Position numbers and translations under genes: made by a program. Shown one piece after another: positions 31,439 to 38,944 of a DNA stretch of 41,614 bases. The stretch covers positions 1-41,614 of the forward strand of contig CANRPU010000021.1 in NCBI GenBank assembly GCA_947632555.1, given 5' to 3'. The first letter of the stretch is position 1. Each line of letters starts with the position of its first letter. This DNA comes from an uncultured Lachnospiraceae bacterium (GTDB lineage Bacteria > Bacillota > Clostridia > Lachnospirales > Lachnospiraceae). The notes under the pieces are model-generated. The model was not told the DNA's origin and searched no databases. It was given only the letters and a program-made list of their open reading frames with translations.

Positions 31439-32482
31439 ATGAGTTTAGAAGAGTATAAAGGCGTATATGTCTTTGCGCAGCAGGTGGATAACGAAATCAG
31501 CGGTATCGCGCTGGAACTGATCGGCAAGGGCAAAAGCCTGGCAAACGATTTAGGTACGGAAGTGACCGCGGTCCTTGTGGGAAGCGGCGTAAAGGGACTG
31601 GCGGATGAACTGGGCGCTTACGGCGCGGACCGCGTTATCGTAGTGGACGATCCCGAATTAAAGGAATACAGAACGGAGCCTTACGCGCACGCGCTGGCTT
31701 CCGTTATCAAACAGTACAAGCCGGAAATCTTTCTGGTAGGCGCGACCGCTATCGGCCGTGACCTGGGCCCCCGCGTATCCGCGAGGATCCATACCGGTCT
31801 GACGGCGGACTGTACGCAGCTGGACATCGGTGACTTCCCTCTGGCGCCGGTTCCCGGAAAAGAGCAGAAGCACAATCAGCTGTTAATGACCCGTCCGGCT
31901 TTCGGCGGCAATACCATCGCCACCATCGCGTGTCCGGATTTCCGTCCGCAGATGGCTACGGTCCGTCCCGGCGTTATGCAGAAGCTGCCCAGGGAAGAGG
32001 GCAGAAAAGCGGTTGTGGAAGAGTTTAATCCCGGATTTACGCCCGACAACAAGTATGTGGAGATCTTAAAAGTAGTAAAAGCCGTTACCGATACGGTGGA
32101 TATTATGGACGCGAAGATCCTGGTATCCGGCGGACGCGGCGTGGGAAGCCCCGAAAATTTCAAACTGCTGGATGATCTGGCAGAGGTACTGGGCGCTACC
32201 GTAAGCTGTTCCCGCGCGGTAGTGGACGCGGGCTGGAAGCCCAAGGATCTGCAGGTAGGACAGACAGGAAAGACCGTTCGTCCCAATGTGTATTTCGCGA
32301 TCGGTATTTCCGGCGCGATCCAGCATCTGGCCGGCATGGAAGAGTCCGATATCATTGTAGCGATCAACAAAGACGAAACCGCTCCCATCTTTGACGTGGC
32401 GGATTACGGTATCGTAGGCGATCTGAACAAGATCCTGCCCCTGCTCACCGAAAAGCTGAAAGTGGAGATGGCAGCGAAGTAA
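31439..32482 (+). CDS. etfA: Electron transfer flavoprotein, alpha subunit
   Basis: This 347-residue partner of EtfB has a C-terminal FAD-binding domain seen in ILVSGGRGVGSPENFKLL, GQTGKTVRPNVYFAIGISGAIQH and VAINKDETAPIFDVADYGIVGD. The N-terminal domain has VFAQQVDNEISGIALELIG. Two ATGs occur in a row (31436 and 31439); the second has GAGG at better spacing. There is no ferredoxin-like N-terminal extension. It is the last gene of the operon, and a hairpin follows after about 40 bases. Confidence 0.96.
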   Translation: MSLEEYKGVYVFAQQVDNEISGIALELIGKGKSLANDLGTEVTAVLVGSGVKGLADELGAYGADRVIVVDDPELKEYRTEPYAHALASVIKQYKPEIFLVGATAIGRDLGPRVSARIHTGLTADCTQLDIGDFPLAPVPGKEQKHNQLLMTRPAFGGNTIATIACPDFRPQMATVRPGVMQKLPREEGRKAVVEEFNPGFTPDNKYVEILKVVKAVTDTVDIMDAKILVSGGRGVGSPENFKLLDDLAEVLGATVSCSRAVVDAGWKPKDLQVGQTGKTVRPNVYFAIGISGAIQHLAGMEESDIIVAINKDETAPIFDVADYGIVGDLNKILPLLTEKLKVEMAAK

Positions 32483-32523
32483 TACAGTCAGAAGAACGGC
32501 ACAATTAAAAACAGTCAGGCAGC

Positions 32524-32568
32524 ATGGCCGAAAAGCAGATGCGGAAACAGCACCGGTTTTTCGGCCAT
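32524..32568 (+). terminator. Likely terminator of the butyryl-CoA operon
   Basis: ATGGCCGAAAA (32524-32534) pairs with TTTTCGGCCAT (32558-32568) with a 23-base loop. The following bases are TTGACAAGG with only a short T stretch, so termination may be partial and some read-through into the ABC genes is possible. Confidence 0.5.
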
Positions 32569-32606
32569 TTGACAAGGATATTGTTTTTTCAAAGGAAAGG
32601 GAGATC

Positions 32607-33305
32607 ATGGAACGTATCGAGGCAGCGGGTATCGCCAGCGCGTACGGCAGCAGAAAGGTGCTGCGGGACGTAAATATATCGGCGGGCGCCGGGGAATGTG
32701 TGGGGCTGGCAGGAGCCAACGGCTGCGGAAAGTCCACACTACTGAATATACTGGCCGGAATGCGCAGGGCGGATGCGGGAAGGATTTCCTTTGACGGCCG
32801 GACGGTTTATGACGCGGATGTTTCCGGCATCCATTGGGAAAAACGATTTTTTCCCCGTTATACCGGCTATGTGCCCCAGGAATGCCGGCTTTTGGAGGAA
32901 CTGACGGTAAAAGACAACCTGCTGCTCTGGTACGGGGACAAAAAGGCGTTGAAAGAAGCGCTGGAAGGCAGGCTTCTGACGCGGCTGGGTCTGGAGGAGC
33001 TGCTCAGGCGCCCTGTGAAAAAACTGTCCGGCGGTCAGAAGAAGCGGGTCAGCATCGGCTGCGCGTTGGCCGGAGAGCCGCCGGTCCTGCTTCTGGATGA
33101 ACCCGGGGCCGCCCTGGATATACCGGGAAAGCTGGAGGTCAGAGCATATCTGCGGGAATATAAAAAGATGGGCGGAACCGTTATTATGGCCACCCATGAA
33201 GAGAATGACCTGGAGCTTTGCGATAAGGCGTACGCGCTGAAAGACGGAGTCAGCGTAGAAGTACCGGTTTCCCTGCGGGGAGAAGCGCTGATGGAAATGT
33301 TATAG
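32607..33305 (+). CDS. ABC transporter ATP-binding protein (ABC-2 type)
   Basis: This 232-residue ATPase has Walker A in GANGCGKSTLLN (about 36-47), a Q-loop in GYVPQECRLLEELTV, the signature LSGGQKKRVSIGCAL, Walker B in VLLLDEPGAALD and the switch His in IMATHEE. It begins a four-gene run (32607-36811) of ATPase, extracytoplasmic protein and two permeases, with spacings of 15 bases, 0 bases and a 4-base overlap. The substrate is unknown; such systems export peptides, lipids or drugs. AAAGGGAG precedes the start. Confidence 0.92.
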   Translation: MERIEAAGIASAYGSRKVLRDVNISAGAGECVGLAGANGCGKSTLLNILAGMRRADAGRISFDGRTVYDADVSGIHWEKRFFPRYTGYVPQECRLLEELTVKDNLLLWYGDKKALKEALEGRLLTRLGLEELLRRPVKKLSGGQKKRVSIGCALAGEPPVLLLDEPGAALDIPGKLEVRAYLREYKKMGGTVIMATHEENDLELCDKAYALKDGVSVEVPVSLRGEALMEML

Positions 33306-33320
33306 AGGAGGGGAACGGTT

Positions 33321-34775
33321 ATGCGTAAGAACGGGCAACAGCAGAGTAAGAAGCGCGTAGGCATATGGGCAGGGTGCGCGATCGCGGCGGTACTGGCGCT
33401 GGGAGCGGGAGGTTTTTTGGCCTGCCGTTTTCTGTTTCGGACCCCTCAGGTCAGGCTCAGCAGAGGACTGGCCGATATGGTCAGACAGGGAAGGGAATAT
33501 CGAAACCCCGTGTGGGAAGAGATCGGCTTAGCGGAACTGCTGGAGGAAAGAGGCAAAAACGCTGTCCTGGATATCTCGCTGAATCTTTCTCTTCCCGGGC
33601 TTCAGGATCTGCCTGCCATAGGTCTGGATATGCAGAACAGCTACGACTATGAAGAGAAGCTCTGGCAGAATCGTATGCAGGCAGGCGTCTATAACGTGGA
33701 TCTGGCGGAGATGACGGTAACGGTAGCGGACCATATGCTGTATCTGGAGGTGCCGGAAATTCTTGATGACGCCTATTCGGTGGATCTGGCCACGCTGGGA
33801 AAGGATTACCGGGACAGTGTCTGGGCCAAGCTGGGAGGGGACCTGATCGAAGAAGATTTCAGTTATGATTTTTTCGGAAGCAGAAAGCCGGAGGAGAGCG
33901 TAGAGAAGATACAGGCGCTGACGGAAATATTTCTGCGGGATTCGGAACTGCTCAGAGAGAATATGCGCATTGAGGAAAGCGGGGAGAGCCGGGAGATAGA
34001 GCGCGGCGGAAAGACGGTGGTCTGCAGGGGGATCCTGCTGACTTTGGACCGGGAAAGCCTGAATACTCTGACGGAAGATGTGACGGAGGCCGCGATCCAA
34101 AACCTCTGCCCGGCAGAGGACGGCGCTGTCCGGGACTGGCTGGAGGAAATCCGGGCACCGCGGTTTCAGGAGGATGTGCAGCTCTGTTTTTATCTGGACA
34201 ACAGGGACAGGATCCTGGCTGTGGAAACTGTGGATGCTGTCAGACTTCAGGAAAGCGCGGCGGAGAAGATCGCGTTCACCGCGCGGTTTACGGGAGAAGA
34301 AAGACCGTTGGACTATGTGGAAGGAGAGATCTCCTTCTGGTCAGACGGCGGCGAATATACGCTGGAATTTACCAGAGAAGCGAAGCTGGAGGAGGAAACC
34401 CGGACGAACAGCGTGGATGTGGTCCTGAGCGGGGGGAAAGAAGCGGGAAGCATCCATGCGCGGTATCAGGCTGACTGGGATACGCCGCAGAAAGAGTTTG
34501 CCGTGAGGCTGACAACGGAAGATTGGGAGCTGTCAGCCCGGGGAGCGCTGGAAGACATCGAAAAAGGTGAGAGCTGTACGTTTCGGCTGGGGAAACTGAA
34601 TCTGCTGGCGAACGAAGAAACGATGTTCATGCTCTCCGGCACTCTGCGCGCGGAACCTTTCACGGGAGAGATCACGCCTCCCAAAGACGCGAAGGAATTT
34701 CTGAAACTTGGAGAATGGGAACTGTATGGGCTGCTTGTGGAACTGGAAGCGGCGCTGAAAGATTTGGGACTGTAG
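33321..34775 (+). CDS. Membrane-anchored extracytoplasmic protein of the ABC operon
   Basis: This 484-residue protein has a short basic N terminus, one membrane segment (about residues 13-37, GIWAGCAIAAVLALGAGGFLACRF) and an extracytoplasmic part of about 445 residues that is beta-rich and acidic, without known catalytic motifs. I do not recognise the family; the pattern of many short strands suggests a DUF6583-like or lipid-binding beta fold, which is a guess. FLAC is not a good lipobox. Its position between ATPase and permease points to a substrate-handling or sensing partner of the transporter. There are 15 bases between the ATPase stop and its start. Confidence 0.75.
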   Translation: MRKNGQQQSKKRVGIWAGCAIAAVLALGAGGFLACRFLFRTPQVRLSRGLADMVRQGREYRNPVWEEIGLAELLEERGKNAVLDISLNLSLPGLQDLPAIGLDMQNSYDYEEKLWQNRMQAGVYNVDLAEMTVTVADHMLYLEVPEILDDAYSVDLATLGKDYRDSVWAKLGGDLIEEDFSYDFFGSRKPEESVEKIQALTEIFLRDSELLRENMRIEESGESREIERGGKTVVCRGILLTLDRESLNTLTEDVTEAAIQNLCPAEDGAVRDWLEEIRAPRFQEDVQLCFYLDNRDRILAVETVDAVRLQESAAEKIAFTARFTGEERPLDYVEGEISFWSDGGEYTLEFTREAKLEEETRTNSVDVVLSGGKEAGSIHARYQADWDTPQKEFAVRLTTEDWELSARGALEDIEKGESCTFRLGKLNLLANEETMFMLSGTLRAEPFTGEITPPKDAKEFLKLGEWELYGLLVELEAALKDLGL

Positions 34776-35999
34776 ATGAAACGGTTTTGGATATGGCTGA
34801 AAACGGAATATAAGAGGGCGGCGTTCCTGCTGCCCTCCCTTTGCGGACGGGCGGCGCTGGTTTTGGCGGCGGTGTTTCTGCTGCTCTTCTGCGCCCGCAG
34901 GTGGGCGGAGGGAGAAAACAGCGGGCCGATCAAGATCGGATACGCGGCGCAGGAAGATCCGCTTACCCGTATGGCGGTATCCTATGTGGAAAACATGGAA
35001 TCCGTTAAAAGTTTCTGCAGCCTGGTAGCGGTGGACGAGGAGGAAGGCATGGAACGTCTGCGGCGGGGAGAACTGACGGCGCTGATCGTGCTTCCCCGGA
35101 ATGTGGTGGAAGGGATCCTGAATGGGCAAAACGAGCCGGCGGAACTTTATCTGTCCCAGGCGGCACAGCCGCTGGGGCTTTTGTTTGAGGAACTGGCGGA
35201 TACAGGGATCGGACTGCTGCAAACGGCCCAGGCGGAAATTTACGCCACGAGCAGACTGACGGAGGAATTCGGCGAAGGCGGCGAGGCTCTGGAAAGCATG
35301 TACCGGGAGATCGATGCCTTCAATCTGAACCTGGTCATGAACCGGGAGCAGTATTTCCGTCAGCGCGGTCTTTCCCCTACGGGCTCTCAGAGCGCTGCGG
35401 TCTATTACGGAGGAGCGCTGTTTACGGTCTACCTGCTGCTGTCCGGTCTTTTTTTCATAACCCGCCTGAAGAGAAGCATGGAAGAACAGATGCTGCTTGC
35501 TTTAAGACGGGGGATTTCCCTGCCCGCGCAGCTGGCGGGAAGGACGCTGGTCACCGTATTTCTGTTTTTTGCCGCATCCTGCCTGCCGGCGGTTTTGTGG
35601 CTGTGGCCTCCGGTGAGGGAGAATCTGAGGCCCGCTCCGGATCTGCCGGTATGCGGTGTGCTGTTTTTAGCGTTTTTGTGCGCGGCGGCTCTGCTGCAGC
35701 TTGTCTGTCTGCTGGCTGACTCGCCGTCCGCCACGATACTGATATGGGGCGTTTTGGCGTTGATGATGGGATATGTTTCAGGCTGCTTTCTGCCTTCGGC
35801 TCTTCTGCCGGAGATCGTGGAGAAACTTTCGCTCTTCCTTCCCACCACGTATATCAGAAGCGCTTTTTCCATGCTGTTTTCGCCAACGGCGGCTGACGCG
35901 GGAAAAACGGCGGCCGGGCTGGCGTTCTTTACGGCGCTGTTCTGTCTGACCGGCTCTCTGGTGGCGGAAACGCGGAAAAGAAGGAGGGCCGGCCTGTGA
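34776..35999 (+). CDS. ABC-2 type permease, full length
   Basis: This 407-residue permease has one membrane helix at about residues 25-43, an extracytoplasmic region of about 165 residues (IKIGYAAQEDPLTRMAVSYV onwards) and then about six membrane helices from residue 210 to 400. This is the usual ABC-2/YhgE-like exporter layout. Its ATG directly follows the stop of the upstream gene (no gap), and its own stop overlaps the GTG start of the next permease. It probably pairs with that permease and the ATPase encoded at 32607. Confidence 0.85.
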   Translation: MKRFWIWLKTEYKRAAFLLPSLCGRAALVLAAVFLLLFCARRWAEGENSGPIKIGYAAQEDPLTRMAVSYVENMESVKSFCSLVAVDEEEGMERLRRGELTALIVLPRNVVEGILNGQNEPAELYLSQAAQPLGLLFEELADTGIGLLQTAQAEIYATSRLTEEFGEGGEALESMYREIDAFNLNLVMNREQYFRQRGLSPTGSQSAAVYYGGALFTVYLLLSGLFFITRLKRSMEEQMLLALRRGISLPAQLAGRTLVTVFLFFAASCLPAVLWLWPPVRENLRPAPDLPVCGVLFLAFLCAAALLQLVCLLADSPSATILIWGVLALMMGYVSGCFLPSALLPEIVEKLSLFLPTTYIRSAFSMLFSPTAADAGKTAAGLAFFTALFCLTGSLVAETRKRRRAGL

Positions 36000-36811
36000 A
36001 AAGAGAATTTCTTCTGTTTCGGATCCTGGCAAAAAGAATACTGCGCAGAAAGAGCGTGTGGGTGACGCTTCTTCTGACCGTATGCGTGACCGCGGCGTTA
36101 GTGAAACTGGAAAAGAATTCTTCTGCCGTCATCTACGCGGCGGTTTGTACGAAAGATGAAACATTGGCGGCGCATCTTGCGGAGCATGAAGGGCTGGTGC
36201 GTTTTGTTCTGTGTGAGGACGAAGAAGAGGTAAAACGGAATGTCATAAAGGGAGAGGCGGAATGCGGTTATGTTTTGCAGGAAGACTTGCAGAAAGAAAT
36301 TGCCGCCGGAAGAGGGAACTGGAGTATAGAGGTCTGGGCAGGAAGTGATTCCGCCATGACTCCGGTGGTGAATGAAATATTGTTTGAAACAATATTTACC
36401 GAAATAGCGACAGACTGGTATGCAGGATATATTGCAGAACATCCGGCTTTTCAGAACACGGTGGAAAGGCTGGGAGAAGAAGCGGCGCGGGAAGCGGCAA
36501 AAGCGGCTTTTCTGGAAAAACTCACGGACGGAAGCACTTTCACGCTGGTGAGCAGCCGCCAGGAAACCCTTTCGGACAAAGAGGAAAGCGGAGAGGATTA
36601 CGGGAAAGCGCGCAGAAGCACTTATCCCGTGAAAGCGGGCATGGGAGTGTGCGTGCTGCTCTGCGCGCTTACGGGCGTGGGGGAAACGCTGCAGGACAGG
36701 AGAAAAGGATATTTCTTCAGACAGCGGGTATCCGCGGCCGTTATGACCGTGGCGCTGTATACCGGGCTGGGCTGCGCGGCCGGGATCCTGACGTTTCTGC
36801 TGGCGCGTTAG
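35996..36811 (+). CDS. ABC-2 type permease, apparently shortened
   Basis: This 271-residue protein starts with GTG (GTGA overlap with the previous stop). It has one N-terminal membrane helix (WVTLLLTVCVTAALV), an extracytoplasmic region of about 180 residues, and then only two hydrophobic segments (AGMGVCVLLCALTGV and VMTVALYTGLGCAAGILTFLLA) before a TAG at 36809. Its sister permease, which has the same layout, continues with four more helices. I find no continuing membrane segments in the other forward frames after the stop. It may be a truncated gene or a real short form. The DNA beyond it becomes A/T-rich, which may mark a rearrangement boundary. Confidence 0.75.
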   Translation: MKREFLLFRILAKRILRRKSVWVTLLLTVCVTAALVKLEKNSSAVIYAAVCTKDETLAAHLAEHEGLVRFVLCEDEEEVKRNVIKGEAECGYVLQEDLQKEIAAGRGNWSIEVWAGSDSAMTPVVNEILFETIFTEIATDWYAGYIAEHPAFQNTVERLGEEAAREAAKAAFLEKLTDGSTFTLVSSRQETLSDKEESGEDYGKARRSTYPVKAGMGVCVLLCALTGVGETLQDRRKGYFFRQRVSAAVMTVALYTGLGCAAGILTFLLAR

Positions 36812-36861
36812 CGCGGGGGCAGGCAGGTATTTCCGCGCGGCGGAGTTTTTCGCCTTTGGAA

Positions 36862-36890
36862 TTGACAGATATTTCCATGAGGTATACAAT
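36862..36890 (+). promoter_or_regulatory. Promoter of the FtsX-type ABC operon
   Basis: TTGACA (36862-36867) and TACAAT (36885-36890) with exactly 17-base spacing. The transcript would start near 36897, about 170 bases before the permease start, leaving room for the mini-ORF at 36967. Confidence 0.85.
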
Positions 36891-36966
36891 AAAATTACTT
36901 ATTCTTTATATCAACCTTAAATTTATATATTGACTGCTGAAATGATGTTTATAGGGGGACATGTGG

Positions 36967-37071
36967 ATGCAAAAATATAAAAATCCTGTTTTCTTATATT
37001 TTTTCCCAAACCAGAAAATTGAAAAGCAAAGATCCGCTCATGAACGGTCGTTTTGGAAAGGAGCGCTATGA
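36967..37071 (+). CDS. Candidate 34-residue mini-ORF coupled to the permease gene
   Basis: ATG at 36967 has AGGGGG eight bases upstream, and the frame (MQKYKNPVFLYFFPNQ, ending FWKGAL) runs to a TGA at 37069-37071 that overlaps the ATG of the permease gene (ATGA). An ATG at 36961 in the same frame adds MW. The peptide has a short aromatic hydrophobic stretch (PVFLYFFP) and a basic tail, and no clear signal peptide. The good ribosome site and stop-start overlap suggest real translation, either as a leader peptide controlling the permease or as a small protein. Chance is not excluded. Confidence 0.45.
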   Translation: MQKYKNPVFLYFFPNQKIEKQRSAHERSFWKGAL

Positions 37072-38189
37072 AAAAGATTCTTTTTTTGCTGCAGAACGCG
37101 TGGAAGTATATTCGTTACAATAAATTCAGCAGCATTGTACTGTTTTGCGCCATTACAGTGGGCTTTCTCTTTCCCATGATGGCGTTGAACGATGTGAACA
37201 ATCTGCTATGGGATGCCCGGATATCCCGATACGAGGACGCCGCGGGCATAACCATACTGAAATATCTGATGCCCTATAAAGAAGAGGCGCAGATGGAGGA
37301 AGCGTTAAAACAGGCAGAAAAATCTTTTGAAACGGCAGGGTATGTGGGAATGGCCCAGCAGCTGGTTTACGCGAAAGGGGAATCCTATTCCGGAACCGTG
37401 GCCGCCATCAGCAGGGACTATCTGACAGTACTGCCCTGTGAACTGGTGGAGGGCAGCTTTTTTTCCGAAGCCGATTACTCGGAAAGCGGAGAAAGGACCT
37501 GTCTTCTGCTGTATACCACAAATCTGGCGAAGGACGGGGTCAAAGTAGGAGATAGTATTGAGATACTGGGAAATTCTTATACGGTCAAAGGGATCATCCG
37601 CGCTCCGCGGGCATTCGGCGGGGTAATGGTGCCTTATACTTTTGCCGGGGAAGTCCTGAGAGGAGGGGAGGATGTCAATATCTCCTATCATATCATAACC
37701 TATGGACACAAAGGGGTAGTTTCCATTCATTTCCCGGATCAACTGACCAGCGAAAGGGAAAAAGGGGTAAAGGAGGATGAAGAGTTTTTTGCGTCTGTGT
37801 GGAAATTAAATCGGTACCGTATGCTGCGCGCGGGGATCATCATTCTTTTTACCATGATAAATATGCTGATCCTGTTTCTGGGAATGACGGTGGGAGAGCG
37901 CTACAGTATGGCGGTGCGCATGGCTTTGGGAATAAGCAGAAAGTCACTTTTTCTGGAAGTGCTCTTTAGAAATCTGTTGTTGATGCTGCCGGCTTTTTTG
38001 GTATCTGTTCTGATATATCCGTTCTTTTGCGTGTTTGTAAAGAGTATTGACAGCCATCTGCGGGGCGATACCATGCTGCAGGCAGGGCTGGGCGGCGCGG
38101 TTCTGATCATTCTGATCACACTGGCCGTGCTGTGGTTTGGCTTCCATAAGCAGGGTGTGGCTTCCATGCTGAAAAGACGGGCGGAATAG
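37068..38189 (+). CDS. FtsX/MacB-type ABC permease
   Basis: This 373-residue protein has a membrane helix at about 24-45 (SSIVLFCAITVGFLFPMMAL), an extracytoplasmic MacB-like domain of about 200 residues (YVGMAQQLVYAKGESYSGTV and LLYTTNLAKDGVKVGDSIEI), then three helices near 245-370. GERYSMAVRMALGISRKSLF is the loop typical of FtsX domains (MALG.S). ABC transporters of this type do not move substrate through a pore; they act on lipoproteins, peptides or wall hydrolases. The ATG follows AAAGGAG and overlaps the stop of the preceding mini-ORF. It works with the ATPase encoded at 38209 and the permease at 38945. Confidence 0.9.
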   Translation: MKKILFLLQNAWKYIRYNKFSSIVLFCAITVGFLFPMMALNDVNNLLWDARISRYEDAAGITILKYLMPYKEEAQMEEALKQAEKSFETAGYVGMAQQLVYAKGESYSGTVAAISRDYLTVLPCELVEGSFFSEADYSESGERTCLLLYTTNLAKDGVKVGDSIEILGNSYTVKGIIRAPRAFGGVMVPYTFAGEVLRGGEDVNISYHIITYGHKGVVSIHFPDQLTSEREKGVKEDEEFFASVWKLNRYRMLRAGIIILFTMINMLILFLGMTVGERYSMAVRMALGISRKSLFLEVLFRNLLLMLPAFLVSVLIYPFFCVFVKSIDSHLRGDTMLQAGLGGAVLIILITLAVLWFGFHKQGVASMLKRRAE

Positions 38190-38208
38190 CGAAAAGGAGG
38201 AAAATTTT

Positions 38209-38880
38209 ATGATAGAAATGAAAGAGATCGTAAAACATTACGGAAAAGGCGATAATGTGACGGAGGCTTTAAAGGGGATATCCCTGCGGATAGAAAACGG
38301 TGAATTCACAGCTATAACAGGACATTCCGGCTGTGGGAAAAGTACGCTTCTCAATATTCTTGGAGGAATGGACAGACAGACGAAAGGAGAGTATTTCTGC
38401 GACGGTGAAGACGTAAGCGGAATGAGCGAAAGGGAACTGGCAAAGTTCAGAAACAGCCATATCGGTTTTGTCTTTCAGGCTTTTCATCTGGCAGGAGAAC
38501 TGACTGCAGCGGAAAATGTAGCGCTGCCATTAGGATACGCGGGAGTAGGCGCGAAGGAAAGAAAAGAGCGGGCAAAGGTTTTGCTGGACAGAGTGGGACT
38601 GGCTGAAAAATACAAGGCGTATCCGGCAAAACTCTCCGGAGGGGAAATGCAGAGAGTTGCCATTGCGCGGGCGCTGGCGAATCATCCCCGGATCCTGCTG
38701 GCGGATGAGCCTACGGGAAATCTGGATCATGAGAACGGGGAAAAGATCATGGCGCTCTTAAGGGAGCTGAATAAAGAGGGAATGACGGTGGTAATGGTCA
38801 CTCATGATCTGGAACTGGCAGCTATGGCAGACAGGTGTATCCATATGGCGGACGGAAGCATCATAGCACAGAAGAACTGA
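38209..38880 (+). CDS. ABC transporter ATP-binding protein (LolD/MacB type)
   Basis: This 223-residue ATPase has Walker A in GHSGCGKSTLLN (38-49), IGFVFQAFHLAGELTAAENVALPL as Q-loop (typical of the MacB/LolD/BceA group), signature LSGGEMQRVAIARAL, Walker B ILLADEPTGNLD and the switch His in VTHDLELA. AAAAGGAGGAAAATTTT is a strong ribosome site. It lies between two FtsX-type permease genes, as expected for a heterodimeric transporter involved in peptide resistance, lipoprotein handling or peptide export. Confidence 0.95.
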   Translation: MIEMKEIVKHYGKGDNVTEALKGISLRIENGEFTAITGHSGCGKSTLLNILGGMDRQTKGEYFCDGEDVSGMSERELAKFRNSHIGFVFQAFHLAGELTAAENVALPLGYAGVGAKERKERAKVLLDRVGLAEKYKAYPAKLSGGEMQRVAIARALANHPRILLADEPTGNLDHENGEKIMALLRELNKEGMTVVMVTHDLELAAMADRCIHMADGSIIAQKN

Positions 38881-38914
38881 CAAAACAGCCGGCTGAACGG
38901 CAATTTTGAATGAA

Positions 38915-38932
38915 TGCGCGCTGAAGCGCGCA
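38915..38932 (+). other. Intercistronic hairpin directly before a ribosome site
   Basis: TGCGCGCT (38915-38922) and AGCGCGCA (38925-38932) are perfectly complementary, with only GA between them (in practice a 4-base loop). The ribosome site GGGGGAG begins at the next base. No T run follows. Confidence 0.6.
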
Positions 38933-38944
38933 GGGGGAGTAAGC

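Noticed and set aside
33321..33440. Lipoprotein signal in the extracytoplasmic ABC protein
   Set aside because: GGFLAC lacks the expected Leu at -3 and small residue pattern; a simple membrane anchor fits better.
36649..36933. Frame that might continue the shortened permease
   Set aside because: The translation after 36811 in this and the original frame is charged and short, without membrane helices, so a simple frameshift does not restore the missing part.
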